A DNA stretch of 64,000 nucleotides from Takakia lepidozioides (taxonomy: Eukaryota; Streptophyta; Takakiopsida; Takakiales; Takakiaceae). Numbering within the stretch: position 1 is the first letter of the stretch; every line of letters starts with the position of its first letter. The notes beneath the pieces are model-generated. The model searched no databases. It saw only the letters and a program-made list of their open reading frames with translations, and was not told the origin of the DNA. This document shows, in pieces, positions 33,117-43,098 of this stretch. Location: the NCBI GenBank assembly GCA_030704615.1, contig CM060733.1:25666001-25730000 (forward strand), written 5' to 3'. A program made the translations under genes and the position numbers.

Positions 33117-33560
33117 GTGCATGTGGAAGAGAAGAACTAGAAGAACTAATTACATCCACCATGATCTGTATAGGACAGTGCAAGCTTCGGGTAGTAATTG
33201 AACACCACAGTGAAATAGGCCGAGAGTACGAACTAGGAACCCGATGAGAAGGCAGGAGCGTGTTCTGCTGAGGCTCCAAGAACATGTAACTTAGTCACAG
33301 AGCTCCATAAAAAACCAAAAGGCGGAGCAGGAGTCGGAAAGGGACGTTTATCATAGCTACATAGAAAATTAGGAGACAGGTTGTTCATCCTCTATATCAC
33401 AACGATCTCCATTTTGTAACATGTCTCGGGGCTTGGCAACTGGGATTGAAAGGAAAACCAATGAAGAACTTTGTGGGCTTGATTCTGCTATATTCCCCAT
33501 TTGATCTCGATATTCTCTACTTGTGCAAAATTCTCAAGTTTCTCTTCTTTCTCATTGCAC

Positions 33561-33807
33561 AACGATGGCGGGCTCTAGCGTCCATCGCGTGCTCGGGGAG
33601 GCTGTACGCAAGGCCCTGTGTTCTCCTTGCAGTGAGCGGGCAGGGGGTCGCACATCATGCAGGACATTGACGGGCCAAGCTGGGGAGCGGAAATGGGCTT
33701 ACCAATTTGGAAAGGCCTGGCCCGAGGTCTTTGCAAGGGATAGATATGACTGCTATGACGTCCCCCCGCCCTCCAGGAAACCGAAGAAAGGTAGGGGGTT
33801 GTAATTT
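33561..33807 (+). CDS. First exon of an unidentified gene (about 80 codons)
   Basis: The ATG at 33,564 opens MAGSSVHRVLGEAVRKALC, an Arg/Ser-rich, acid-poor N-terminus that fits an organelle transit peptide. ERKWAYQFGKAWPEVFARDR and YDVPPPSRKPKK follow, with a donor-like GGTAGGGG at the end. I found no convincing second exon downstream, so it may be a solo exon or duplicate. An inverted, decayed copy lies at 32,860-33,116. Family not recognised. Confidence 0.4.
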
Positions 33808-33809
33808 TT

Positions 33810-34955
33810 TTGCGTATTTTTGGGTCTTCAACCTGTGTGCGTCGGAGAATGCAGGTCCATTTGTCCTAGAATTTTTTGTTCCATTTTGGAAGAAGTTCAC
33901 TCCTCGTTCTCCTACTTCGATCAGCCTCCTTCAGTTTCACATGGAGTATTGGAAACCTCTGGAATATTTCTCCTCTTTCAATCCATTTCTTGATTATGGG
34001 ATATTCCGTGGAGGGGAAATTCCTGCTTCGTTCTCCCGATGATGAGATGCGGATGGATCGAATAGCCCATCCGAAATCCCCCCAAAATCCAGCTGCAAGT
34101 CCAAGCATTTGAGCTCACTCTTACGGTAGATGTTTGATACATTTTTGTGGTTCCACTGGAGCGGTGCAAAGCCCGAGTTTCCATTCACAATGAGTGATGG
34201 ATAAAGGACAAAGCCAGGTGTACTAATGGGCAAAGCCCTTGCAGAATTTTAAAGGTCCCAGTTGCAGATGCAGATTTCTGTTCACCAGGTTGTGAAACTA
34301 AGCCCAAAGCCACTTAGTGATTGACTGAATGACAATCTGGTTATGCAGAGCACCTCAGTGCTAATCTAGCCCCCCATCTGATGCACATGGCTGTAGTTGT
34401 ACTACCAGTCACACCTACTGTGGTTGAGAAGGAAACAAAATGAAATAAAAGAGACAGATTATGATGACCTCCTCATTGACCTTTCCCTGTGGATGCATGT
34501 TGTATCATAAAGCCTCCTGGAGCCGGTTGTGAGTTTCAGCCCACTAGGGTGCTGAGGGAGAGAGATTAATTTTGTGGAATACAGGCGTATATCAAGAAGA
34601 CAAGTAAGAGCTGCTAAGGATCTTGTCTTTTTAGTGATGTTCGCATGCAGGCCACGCTATGAGCATAAAGCAGCTTTGGAAAAAGGACAACAATTCTGAT
34701 AAGGTCAGACTATCTCCATTGTTACACGGTCATTGTTAAGTCCAAGGGTGGAAAAGACCTTGTTTTTTTCTGAATGTAGTTGGTATGATGGTGCATTTTG
34801 GGATAAATCGCTTTTATGGATTTTGTCTGCCTCACTGCCTCACCTGCGGTAGTTGTTCTTATTGTTGGATCAGTCGATAATTTATCCACAATTGAAGTTC
34901 CTTTATTCAAAGTCTTGCCCTAGTGTATGAAGCGATGCTGGTGGAACTTTGCTGG
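33810..34955. other. Intergenic, no feature recognised
   Basis: No convincing frame or repeat was seen. Sequence composition is average. Confidence 0.35.
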
Positions 34956-35220
34956 TTGTAGCCGGGGTCTATTTGAGGCTTTGATTAAAGGTATTGCTGC
35001 TCAGCTGCACGCTGGTGGTTTCCACAGAAAAGTAAAAGTTCAACAGACTTCCGACATGAGCACACGATGAAGGTCCTTTGGATTGAGAGTTGGTCAAACC
35101 CTCCTTGGGCAAAAGCAGAGCTAGCTGCCAGGGCACAAGGTCGAGCACGGTGGGATGATGGATTGGCACCAGAGTACGGCTCTAGTTCTGGTATGACTCT
35201 TGCAACTCCATTGAAGTTTT
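34956..35220 (+). other. Orphan leader module, no PPR gene follows
   Basis: An open frame reads ARWWFPQKSKSSTDFRHEHT, then MKVLWIESWSNPPWAKAELA and ARAQGRARWDDGLAPEY, ending at a stop near 35,220. It is the same module found in front of the PPR genes at 29.5 and 39.7 kb and keeps its frame. Downstream is not a PPR gene but, after 600 bases, a LINE. It suggests the module can exist without the PPR array. Confidence 0.6.
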
Positions 35221-35224
35221 AAGA

Positions 35225-35808
35225 AGGCAGTCCAGACTGATGGAATTGCAGATGATGGTCAAACCTGGGCTGGAGAGAGTTAAGAGTATTACCCACAATC
35301 AGCCTGGCTTGAAGGTTAGCTTTTGCCACCACAAGCTCTTGTGCAATATCTGCCAGTTTTGGGATGTCCTTGTAGTATTGAGGCCCAAAAGGAGCTCAGG
35401 GGCAGAAGTTATCAATGCTACAATGACCTTTTCAATAGAGACTTAGGCAGTTGGAAGCTGGCAAAGTTCTTATGCTCTTGGGAGTTCTGGCACACAGGTC
35501 AAGCAATGAGCAGGGAACAGCTGTGGCAAGAGTTCTCGTCAGATCCTCCACAGTCATACATCAGGTCTAATAAGGTGAGACTATCTCATTTAGGACAGAA
35601 AGGAGATTGGGAAGGAGAGTAGTGTATATGATGTTGTTTCATTGATTGCATCTTATCTCCAGTTGCTTAGGTTAGACAATTTTGGTTCTCATATGAGAGA
35701 GCAAGTAAAACCAATTGTTACGGTTGCTATATATAGGCTGTTCAAGGTTTTACCCCATTAATTGGAAGATGCTGGCGCTTCGGTGGTTGAAGTATCTCTA
35801 TTCAGCTG
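35225..35808. other. Intergenic, no feature recognised
   Basis: Short frames only; none resembles the neighbouring families. Confidence 0.35.
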
Positions 35809-35830
35809 TGCCACAAGGCTACGGTAGACA

Positions 35831-36532
35831 ATGTCTCATGAGTGTATTCTATTTCAGCTGGATAAATTGGTTGGAGATGTCAATGGGTATAAGTGGACGG
35901 GTAAGATGTGTACTCTCAAGGCAGCCTCTGCCAAACGCGGCCAAAAAGGGGTTGGATTCTTTGTCCGCGATTTCTTGTTTGATAATTGTGAAATTATCAA
36001 CAAGGGTTTGAGGTATGAGCACAGTATCTGGCTAAAACTGAATCTGAAGGGCGTGAATACGAAGGACCTCTTTGTGGGTTGTGTATACATGCCCACAGAG
36101 GGGACCCTTAGTGTTGACGCAGACAAAGCCTTCGAAGATGTAAAGCTGGACTGTGCTTCGTTCCTTGCCAAAGGTCAGGTGGTTCTATTGGGTGACTTCA
36201 ATGCCCGGGTGGGCAAAGGTCTCCATCAGGACGATACCATTGGGCCTTTTGGTGAGGACGAGCTGAATTCTAATGGCAGACGGTTAATTAACTGTCTGGA
36301 AGAGCTTCAGCTTTTGACCTTGAATAACAGGACAAGAGGCGACCAAGTGCAGTGGACTCGTGAGAAATCCCAAACTGGGGAACGTTCCATTGTGGACTAT
36401 ATCATAATGGACAAAAATTTGTTTCTCCAGTGTGCCAATGTGTTGATCGACAGAACTGATATTGGTACCTTTGACCACTTCCTGGTTTGGACTGAGATCA
36501 AAAGCCGTTTCCCAACACCAAGAGATCTGTGA
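35831..36532 (+). pseudogene. LINE endonuclease domain (5'-truncated)
   Basis: The frame contains GQVVLLGDFNARVGKG, the aspartate-containing core of APE-type endonucleases. ERSIVDYIIM and TFDHFLVWTEIK match the last catalytic block, where SDH is normally expected and FDH is found. The N-terminal Gln-Glu catalytic box is absent; FQLDKLVGDVNGYKW stands in its place, so the domain is truncated or altered at its start. It would nick target DNA to prime reverse transcription. The frame ends at a TGA at 36,530. Confidence 0.75.
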
Positions 36533-38290
36533 AACGTTCGATTCGGAAGTGGCGCATAGAAAAGTTCCATAATGAGAAGGTCAAGGCTGAGTATGTCCAG
36601 GCCTTGCAAGAGGCTCTCCCCCATTTTGTCCAATCGCTCCAAGAACTTCAGTCTCGCTCTGACAACGCAAGAAATGAAGTCGAAAGAGCAGTGGACTCTT
36701 GGGAGAGTTTCGTTTCCTCCGTGGCTGACAAGATCATAGGGAGGAAACTAATTGTCTGCGGTAGAGCTGTTAATTGGTGGACCAATGAGATTAAACTCAA
36801 GATAGCTGAGGGACGAGCCCTCTATAAAGAGTGCTGCAATTTGAAAACCAACAGAAAATGTGGGCGAGGTACTACCAGCTCCGTAAAGATATCAATCAGC
36901 TTGTTAGGTCTCAGAAGAAATTATACTGGGACAAGTTATACAGATAAACTCAAACCACCATGATGGTAATGACAAGAAATTCTGGTTGACCCTTCAACGT
37001 TTGTACAAGCCGAAAAACGGTCAGCAAGTACAAGCGCTGAAGACTACTAAAGGTGCAGCGGTGACTTCATCGGTTGACATTGTCAAAACCTTTGAAACTC
37101 ACTACAGTATCCTTGGCAGAACTTCTAGGTCTAACAGTGAGGGGTCTTCTGCTGAATGGAGGGACACAGTTGGAAAAACTGTTCCTATGATTCAAAACAG
37201 CCCTGATGAACTGGAGTGTATTTCAATGGCTTATAACGCTCCCATTAGTTCTTCTGAGATTGTGGAAGCAATTGAACATTTAAACGGATATAATGGTGGA
37301 CCTGATGGTATAGTCAACGAGCTTATCAAGCATGGTGGCGATCCCATGATAGAGGCCCTAGTTCTCCTCTTTAACCTTATCTGGAAGACTGAAATGATCC
37401 CCTTTCGCTGGCGACAGGGGGTCATTGTCAATCTATACAAGAAGGGTGACAGAGAAGAGCCGGGGAACTACCGTGGCATCACGCTCCTCAATGCTGTTGG
37501 CAAGACACTCTGCAGAGTTATAAGTACTCATCTCGAGGTTGATCTGGAGTCTAGAGGTTGTTTCCACGAAGGCCAAGCTGGCTTTCAGCGAAACAGGGGC
37601 TGTGTGGATCATATCTTCACTCTAAGCCAGATTATGCAGGGAAGGGAAAAAGAAGGGAAACCCACTTATGTTTTTTTCCTGGATGTCAAAAAGGCTTACG
37701 ACACTTGTGGAGAGATGGCCTATGGTTCCGCCTCTGGTCTTGTGGGATCAAGGGAAAGATGTGGAGAGTTGTCCACAACTTGTATGCTCACACCAAAAGC
37801 TGTGTCACTGTTAACGGACAGAAGGCCAACTTCTTTGACTTAGACCAAGGTGTAGCTCAAGGATGTACTCTCTCCCCTCTGCTCTTCAATGTTTTCATCA
37901 ATCAACTCCTCGAGGATGTGGAAAGTGAGGGATTTGGGTTAAGGGTGGGTGATACCACCATACCAGCCCTTATGTTTGCGAATGACTTCGCAGGCATAGG
38001 GGAGACTCCAACCAATCTCCAGGAGTTGATTGATTGCGCGAAGAGATACTTTGATCTTTGGGGGCTAGAGGCTAATGTCAGCAAATGTGCAGTGGTAGCA
38101 TTCAACGACAGAGGAGAGGGAGGAAGGATCTTAAGTGGCAGTGGGGTAGCCAAGAGATCCCGGTCCTCCCTTCCTACACTTATCTGGGCGTTGAGTTTTC
38201 CTCCAATTGTAATTGGGATGCACATATCCGGAAAGTTGTTCAAACTGGCAAGGGCAAAGCTCTGGGCTCACTAAATTTTTCCACTGCAGA
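36529..38290 (+). pseudogene. LINE reverse transcriptase with FAND in place of (Y/F)ADD
   Basis: Several frames carry the RT. 36,986-37,705 has NGYNGGPDGIVNELIKHGG, RWRQGVIVNLYKKGDREEPG, NYRGITLLNAVGKTLCRVIS and FLDVKKAYDT. At about 37,700 one base is missing (ACT-TG-TGG where ACT-GTG-TGG is expected), shifting into the frame WRDGLWFRLWSCGIKGKMWR. That frame continues with AQGCTLSPLLFNVFINQLLE and the catalytic box ALMFANDFAGIG. The first Asp of the ADD pair is Asn here, which should abolish polymerase activity. Another frameshift near 38,100 follows. Confidence 0.85.
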
Positions 38291-38404
38291 GGGGTCAACT
38301 CTGAGGTTAAGAAAACCATGCTTTGTCGCGTTATTAGACCTGCCTTGGAGTACGGATCTGCAATATAGGTTGATAACTCCAACCAGGCTCTAGAATCCAT
38401 TCAA

Positions 38405-39199
38405 GTGGGGGTGCTTAAGGAGTGTATGTCAGCATGCTCCAAAACAGCCAATGTGGCTGTTCGGGGTGAGTTTGGCATTCCGTCCTTAAGCTCCCGACGA
38501 GATGAATTCAAGGTCAGATGGTGGGGTCAGCTGCATCTGGTATCTTGGAAACAGGACCGCCCTGTCAAACAGGCTAAGTCCTGGCAGAAGAGAGTAGAAG
38601 AGATTCTCAAGGACCTGGACCTGGAACCGCAAGTCTTGACCCTGCTGGATAAATCTGACTTAGAGGCTGTAGTGTCCAAAGCCATGTCTGTTGCCATGAG
38701 ATTGTCTGATGAAAATGAAGTTAGGCAGAAAACTTCCCTGAACTTGTTTCCAGTCAGTGACATGGGGGAGGATATCTTGGATGACCTCAAGGGTCTACCC
38801 ACTCTCGGCACTAGACTGAAATTTAAACTCAGGGCAGGAAGCCTACCTTTGAACAGCAAACAGAAGCAGAGAGGAAAGGGAGAGTGCAATTGCCCGTTGT
38901 GTGGGCAACCTGAAGACAGTATTCATTTTCTGATACACTGTCCGGGGTTCTCTCACCAAAGAGACGCTCTCTTCAAATCTATCAAGGGAATTGTGCCTGT
39001 ACCTCTGTTTACCAACTTTGAAAGTCTCGAGGCTGAGCCAAAAGCCCAGGCCCTCCTGAGGCCTAGTTTTTGGGCAAATCACACACAGCAGATTGATGCT
39101 TGTGTGAAGGGATTTCTAGAGGATATCTGGAAAACCCGGATTAATTCTATATATGAAGGTGGTCTTACTACCAACGTCAGCCCCCGACAGAGGTAGGTT
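38405..39199 (+). pseudogene. LINE C-terminal region with CCHC-like zinc finger
   Basis: An open frame of about 263 codons. After an alpha-helical stretch (KQAKSWQKRVEEILKDLDLE) it contains LPTLGTRLKFKLRAGSLPLN and the finger CNCPLCGQPEDSIHFLIHC, followed by WANHTQQIDACVKGFLEDIW, ending at a TAG at 39,196. The intronic fragment at 19 kb carries the same segment, which defines a repeat family. The finger probably contributes to RNA or DNA binding during target-primed reverse transcription. Confidence 0.75.
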
Positions 39200-39265
39200 C
39201 TGCCCCTTTTGTTTCCGCTCAAACTGGGCGCGGGGTCAATGGCCACAAGGCTACGGCAAACAACG

Positions 39266-39533
39266 TCTTATGAGTACAATCTATTTCAGCTGGGCAATTG
39301 TGGTTTTTGCAGAGAAGCCCAAGATCACTAGATGTAAGACAGGAGTGCCAAAAGGAGAGCCTTTGTATTAAGAATTCGTCAAACCCATGGGTAAAAGCAG
39401 AGCTAGCTTTCATGATACAAGGTCGAGGAGGACGTCATGGAGCTCCAGCGCAAGAAGACAATGGGTATTGCTATGATGATTCAAGAGTCTCAAGTCAAAA
39501 AAATGGAATTGGTACAGTATTCTCAAAGTAAAT
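39266..39533 (+). other. Leader module upstream of the second PPR gene
   Basis: The frame reads SAGQLWFLQRSPRSLDVRQE, then SLCIKNSSNPWVKAELAFMI and a trailing stretch to a stop at 39,531. It matches the modules at 31,740-31,985 and 34,956-35,220 in order and spacing. It lies about 140 bases upstream of the PPR start at 39,673 and immediately downstream of the LINE 3' end. A possible donor (ATACAAG|GTCGAG) follows KAELAFMIQ. Confidence 0.6.
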
Positions 39534-39672
39534 GCAGTAGTTTTGGAACCCCCGTTGATATGTAGCAAAGGACTGTACTAATGGAAGCTACTTGTTTTAA
39601 GCATCTAGGAACTTAAAGATGGAATATGTGAGTTTGACTACAAATATTTGTAACAAATTTTTGTCCTGCATG

Positions 39673-41829
39673 ATGGCAGGGTTTTGTCAGGCACGGTCAT
39701 TTGTTGGACATCAAACTGGGTGCACAGGTAGCACATTGACCATCTCCACTAGTTTTAAAGAAGGATATAGAGAGGAAGTCAACAAGAATTGTTCTGGCAC
39801 TTGTGGGGATGTGAGGATACTGTGCAAAACAGGACGCCTGAAAGAGGCACTCTTCATTTTAAACCAACCTGGCCTTTCGACAGACTACAATACTTATGTC
39901 TGTATCTTGCAAGAGTGCATCAACACAAAAGGCCTGGAAGAGGGGAAGCAAGTTCACACCCACATGATCCGTAGTGGATTCAAGCCAAACTTCTTCCTCC
40001 TTAACACCCTTATCAACATGTATGCCAAGTGTGGGAGCATGGTGGATGCACGCCATGTCTTCGATACGATGCCTGGAAGGACTCTGTTTACATGGACTAT
40101 AATGATTGGAGCATATGCCAAGCGTGGGTGTGGTAGGGAGGCTTTCAATCTCTATGAGCAAATGCAACGGGAAGGGTTGACACCTGACAGTGTCACATTC
40201 ACTTGTGTTGTCAATGCATGTGGGAGCATAGGAGCTCTGGAAAAGGGAAAAGAGGTCCATGCAGACATCATTAAAGCTGGAATTGTGCCAGATATCATCC
40301 TAAGGAATACCCTTGTTGACATGTATGCCAAATGCGGGAGCATGAAGGATGCACATCTAGTGCTAGACAGTATGGTTAAACGAGATGTGGTCTCATGGAG
40401 TGTGATGATCACAGGATATGCGCAGGATGGATGTGGTAAGGAAGCTTTCAAGATCTATGAGCAAATGAAACGAGAGGGGGTGATGCCCAACAGAGTTACA
40501 TTCACTGTTGTACTCAATGTATGTGCAAACTTAGGAGCCCTGAACAAGGGCAAGGGTGTTCACGCTGACATCATCGAAGCTGGGATTGCATCTGATATTA
40601 TTTTGGAGACTGCCCTTGCTGACATGTATGCCAAATGTGGGAGCATGAATGATGCACGTAAAGTGTTCAACAATATGGCTGAACGAGATGTGATCTCATG
40701 GAGTGCAATGATCGCAAGATACGCCCAGCATGGGTGCGGCAGGGAGGCTTTTGAAATCTATGAACAAATGCGATGGGAAGGGGTGATGCCCAACAGAATC
40801 ACGTTCATTTCCATTCTCAATGCATGTGCCAGCATAGGAGCCCTGGACAAGGGAAAAGAGGTCCATGCTGAAATAGTCAAAGCTGGAATTGTCCCAGATG
40901 TCAATTTGGGAAATACCCTTGTCGACATGTATGCCAAGTGTGGGAGCATGAAGGATGCTCGTCAAGTGTTGGACAGCATGGCTAAGCGAGATGTTGTCTC
41001 ATGGAGTGCAATGATTGCAGGATATGCTTGGCATGGGTGTGGTAGGGAGGCTTTTGAGATCTATGAGCAAATGCAATTGGAAGGGGTCACACCTGACAGG
41101 ATCACATTCATTTGCATTCTCAATGCATGTGCCAGCTTAGGATCCCTGGACAAGGGCAAAGAGGTCCATGCTGACATCATGAAAGCTGGAATGGCGTCAT
41201 ATATTAAGTTAGAGAATTCCCTTGTTAACATGTATGCCAAATGTGGGAGTGTAAAGGATGCAGGTCGAGTGTTCGAACACATGGTTGAACGAGATGTGGT
41301 CTCATGGACTGCCATGATTGCCGGATATGCTCAGCATGGGTGTGGAAGGGAGGCCCTGCAACTATTTGAACAAATGCTACAGGACGGGTTGAAGCCAGAC
41401 AGTATCATGTTTATGTCTGTTCTCTCTGCATGTAGCCATCTCGGACTAGTGGATGAAGGCCGTCACTACTTCGATTCTATGAGCCGAGATCATGACCTTG
41501 CTCCTACACTGGAGCATTTTGGCTGCATAGTAGATGTCCTCAGCCGTTCAGGGCAATTGGATGAGGCAGAGGAGTTCATTAGCAAAATGCCAATCAAACC
41601 AGATGCGTTGGTGTGGGGCGCGTTGCTTAGTGCCTCCAGAGTTCAAGGCAATGTGGAGGTAGCAGAACGTGCTGCAAATTGCCTCCTCAAGTCCTATCCA
41701 CTGCCACTGCAACTCATTTCCTCCAATCAAACAGGGTGGGGCAATAAAGCAACTGCACCTCTTTTCCACCGGCCTTGGATGCAAGGGAGTTTATATTGCG
41801 CCGGATTGCTGAGCATTGGCACCGCGTAG
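39673..41829 (+). CDS. PLS-class PPR protein with unrelated C-terminal tail, no DYW
   Basis: An open frame of about 718 residues from the ATG at 39,673. Upstream in-frame ATGs exist at 39,619 and 39,670, but MAGFCQARSFVGHQ aligns with the start of the paralog at 31,586. A short Ser/Thr-rich presequence leads into about 18 PPR motifs, built from P (VVSWSAMIAGYAWHGCGREA), L (CILNACASLGSLDKGKEVHA) and S (LVDMYAKCGSMKDARQVLDS) units. The L2/S2 part (HFGCIVDVLSRSGQLDEAEE) and the E1 start (PIKPDALVWGALLSASRVQG) are present. After NCLLK the sequence leaves the family; the last 45 residues (LISSNQTGWGNKATAPLFHR and on) have no PPR, E or DYW resemblance. The gene is either truncated by a recombination at about 41,690 or spliced there. 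Probably organellar and RNA-binding. Confidence 0.75.
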   Translation: MAGFCQARSFVGHQTGCTGSTLTISTSFKEGYREEVNKNCSGTCGDVRILCKTGRLKEALFILNQPGLSTDYNTYVCILQECINTKGLEEGKQVHTHMIRSGFKPNFFLLNTLINMYAKCGSMVDARHVFDTMPGRTLFTWTIMIGAYAKRGCGREAFNLYEQMQREGLTPDSVTFTCVVNACGSIGALEKGKEVHADIIKAGIVPDIILRNTLVDMYAKCGSMKDAHLVLDSMVKRDVVSWSVMITGYAQDGCGKEAFKIYEQMKREGVMPNRVTFTVVLNVCANLGALNKGKGVHADIIEAGIASDIILETALADMYAKCGSMNDARKVFNNMAERDVISWSAMIARYAQHGCGREAFEIYEQMRWEGVMPNRITFISILNACASIGALDKGKEVHAEIVKAGIVPDVNLGNTLVDMYAKCGSMKDARQVLDSMAKRDVVSWSAMIAGYAWHGCGREAFEIYEQMQLEGVTPDRITFICILNACASLGSLDKGKEVHADIMKAGMASYIKLENSLVNMYAKCGSVKDAGRVFEHMVERDVVSWTAMIAGYAQHGCGREALQLFEQMLQDGLKPDSIMFMSVLSACSHLGLVDEGRHYFDSMSRDHDLAPTLEHFGCIVDVLSRSGQLDEAEEFISKMPIKPDALVWGALLSASRVQGNVEVAERAANCLLKSYPLPLQLISSNQTGWGNKATAPLFHRPWMQGSLYCAGLLSIGTA

Positions 41830-41831
41830 AT

Positions 41832-42883
41832 GGCCCTGTTCAAGCAATAACAGGGGTTGACCTGTCCTGATTCTAAACAAAGATGATGGAGAGAGTTGAC
41901 AGGAGCTAGCGAACAGCTGCATCGCGATCGACAACTGGCTGCAATTGTAACAACTCTGAATTTCCAGCATTCCAAAGGATTGAATTACCTTCTGCAACGG
42001 GTGATGATCAAGGTACTGGTCCATCAATGCAATTCCCCACCAAACAAGTTGATCGGTTGACCATGGCGCACGAAGGTCCAAGAACTACCAGCACCAGCTG
42101 TGCTGTAGTATTTTGAGAATGTTCTAAAGCAAATGGACAACTGAATGCTACCAAAACTCCCAATCTCACATCACTATTCTTGACCTTACAACTATCATTC
42201 TTCCTGAAATGATCCGTAGCCAGCTTTGAAACTCATTGTAAGTCAACTGCCGGACCAAGAAAGCGAAAGGGACAAGAAGATGAGCACACCTAAGTTTGGG
42301 GTAACCTGTGGCACTTCCACTCATTCACTGGACTCATCATCAACCCCAGTTGCAATACACAAGCCACCCCAACAACCATCAAATTTGTGTGCATTGTCAT
42401 TTGGCCTCTTTAGACTTGAGGGGATCCTAGAACCAAAAGAATCAAATGAGAAGCACTCCATCTCGCATTCAACATGGTTTGTGTGATAGAAATCAAAAGA
42501 ATGTCAAACTGGTGGTGGGGTACCCTTTGAGGGTCTTGTAGACTACAGCCTACTGTGGATAAGTGCTACCAAGGATAAGTGTTATTTCTCTATATTTGTT
42601 AGGAACTTTGTACTCCCTAAGATTTCTCAAAGGGCAAATGTTATGTGTTTTGTGCTATGATACAAGCCATAAAGCGCAAGAAGGGGATACCACCCTGTGA
42701 CCAAAGACGCGGAGACATCACCTAGCAGAGTAAAGACATGAGAAGGGAGAACAGAGCCCAAAAGCTGGGGCAGAGAGAAGAAACTATGAGAAGAGGTAGA
42801 ACAAAGGCAAACAGAGAAGTGGCGGAACTTAGCAAATCAGACATTAGCCTACATGGTAACTTCTACATGTGCCGACGTCTCCT
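41832..42883. other. Intergenic, no feature recognised
   Basis: No frame or repeat of note was seen. It begins at the unrelated tail of the PPR gene. Confidence 0.35.
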
Positions 42884-42885
42884 AA

Positions 42886-43095
42886 GGGCCGCTTCACACT
42901 AAGCCCAGGTACAAACATGTGCCACTCTTGGGCTTGTCTTGGGCTGGAGGCTAGCGAGTCGGGTCTCCATTTCAAGGGCGGTCCTTTCTCTTGAACTAGC
43001 CCAAGAATTTTGGCGCCAAAATTAACGCCCTGTAGGCGAACAACTCCTTTTGGCCTCGGCCCTTCCTGGTCTTGGCCCCTGGTGGAAAGTGGCCC
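42886..43095. mobile_element. Complete 210-bp Tourist-like TIR element (PIF/Harbinger-type MITE)
   Basis: Ends read GGGCCGCTTCACACTAAGCC and, on the other strand, GGGCCACTTTCCACCAGGGG, an imperfect inverted pair of about 20 bases. Each side is flanked by TAA (42,883-42,885 and 43,096-43,098), the 3-bp duplication of PIF/Harbinger elements. It has no coding capacity. Internal segments (AGCCCAAGAATTTTGGCGCC) recur at 28.9 kb and 12.3 kb, so at least three family members lie in this window. Confidence 0.7.
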
Positions 43096-43098
43096 TAA

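Larger units (their letters stand above)
35811..39265 (+). mobile_element. Near full-length LINE, frameshifted
   Basis: Non-LTR retrotransposon with APE-type endonuclease, RT and a C-terminal zinc-finger-like region in order on the plus strand. The 3' terminus is taken as GGCCACAAGGCTACGGCAAACAA near 39,236-39,258, because the intronic copy at 18,963 ends with the same sequence. A diverged version of that same terminus also sits at 35,811, immediately before the endonuclease. The 5' part of the endonuclease is missing. Several frameshifts and a changed catalytic residue make it inactive. Its lineage differs from the L1-like remnant at 23-26 kb. Confidence 0.85.
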
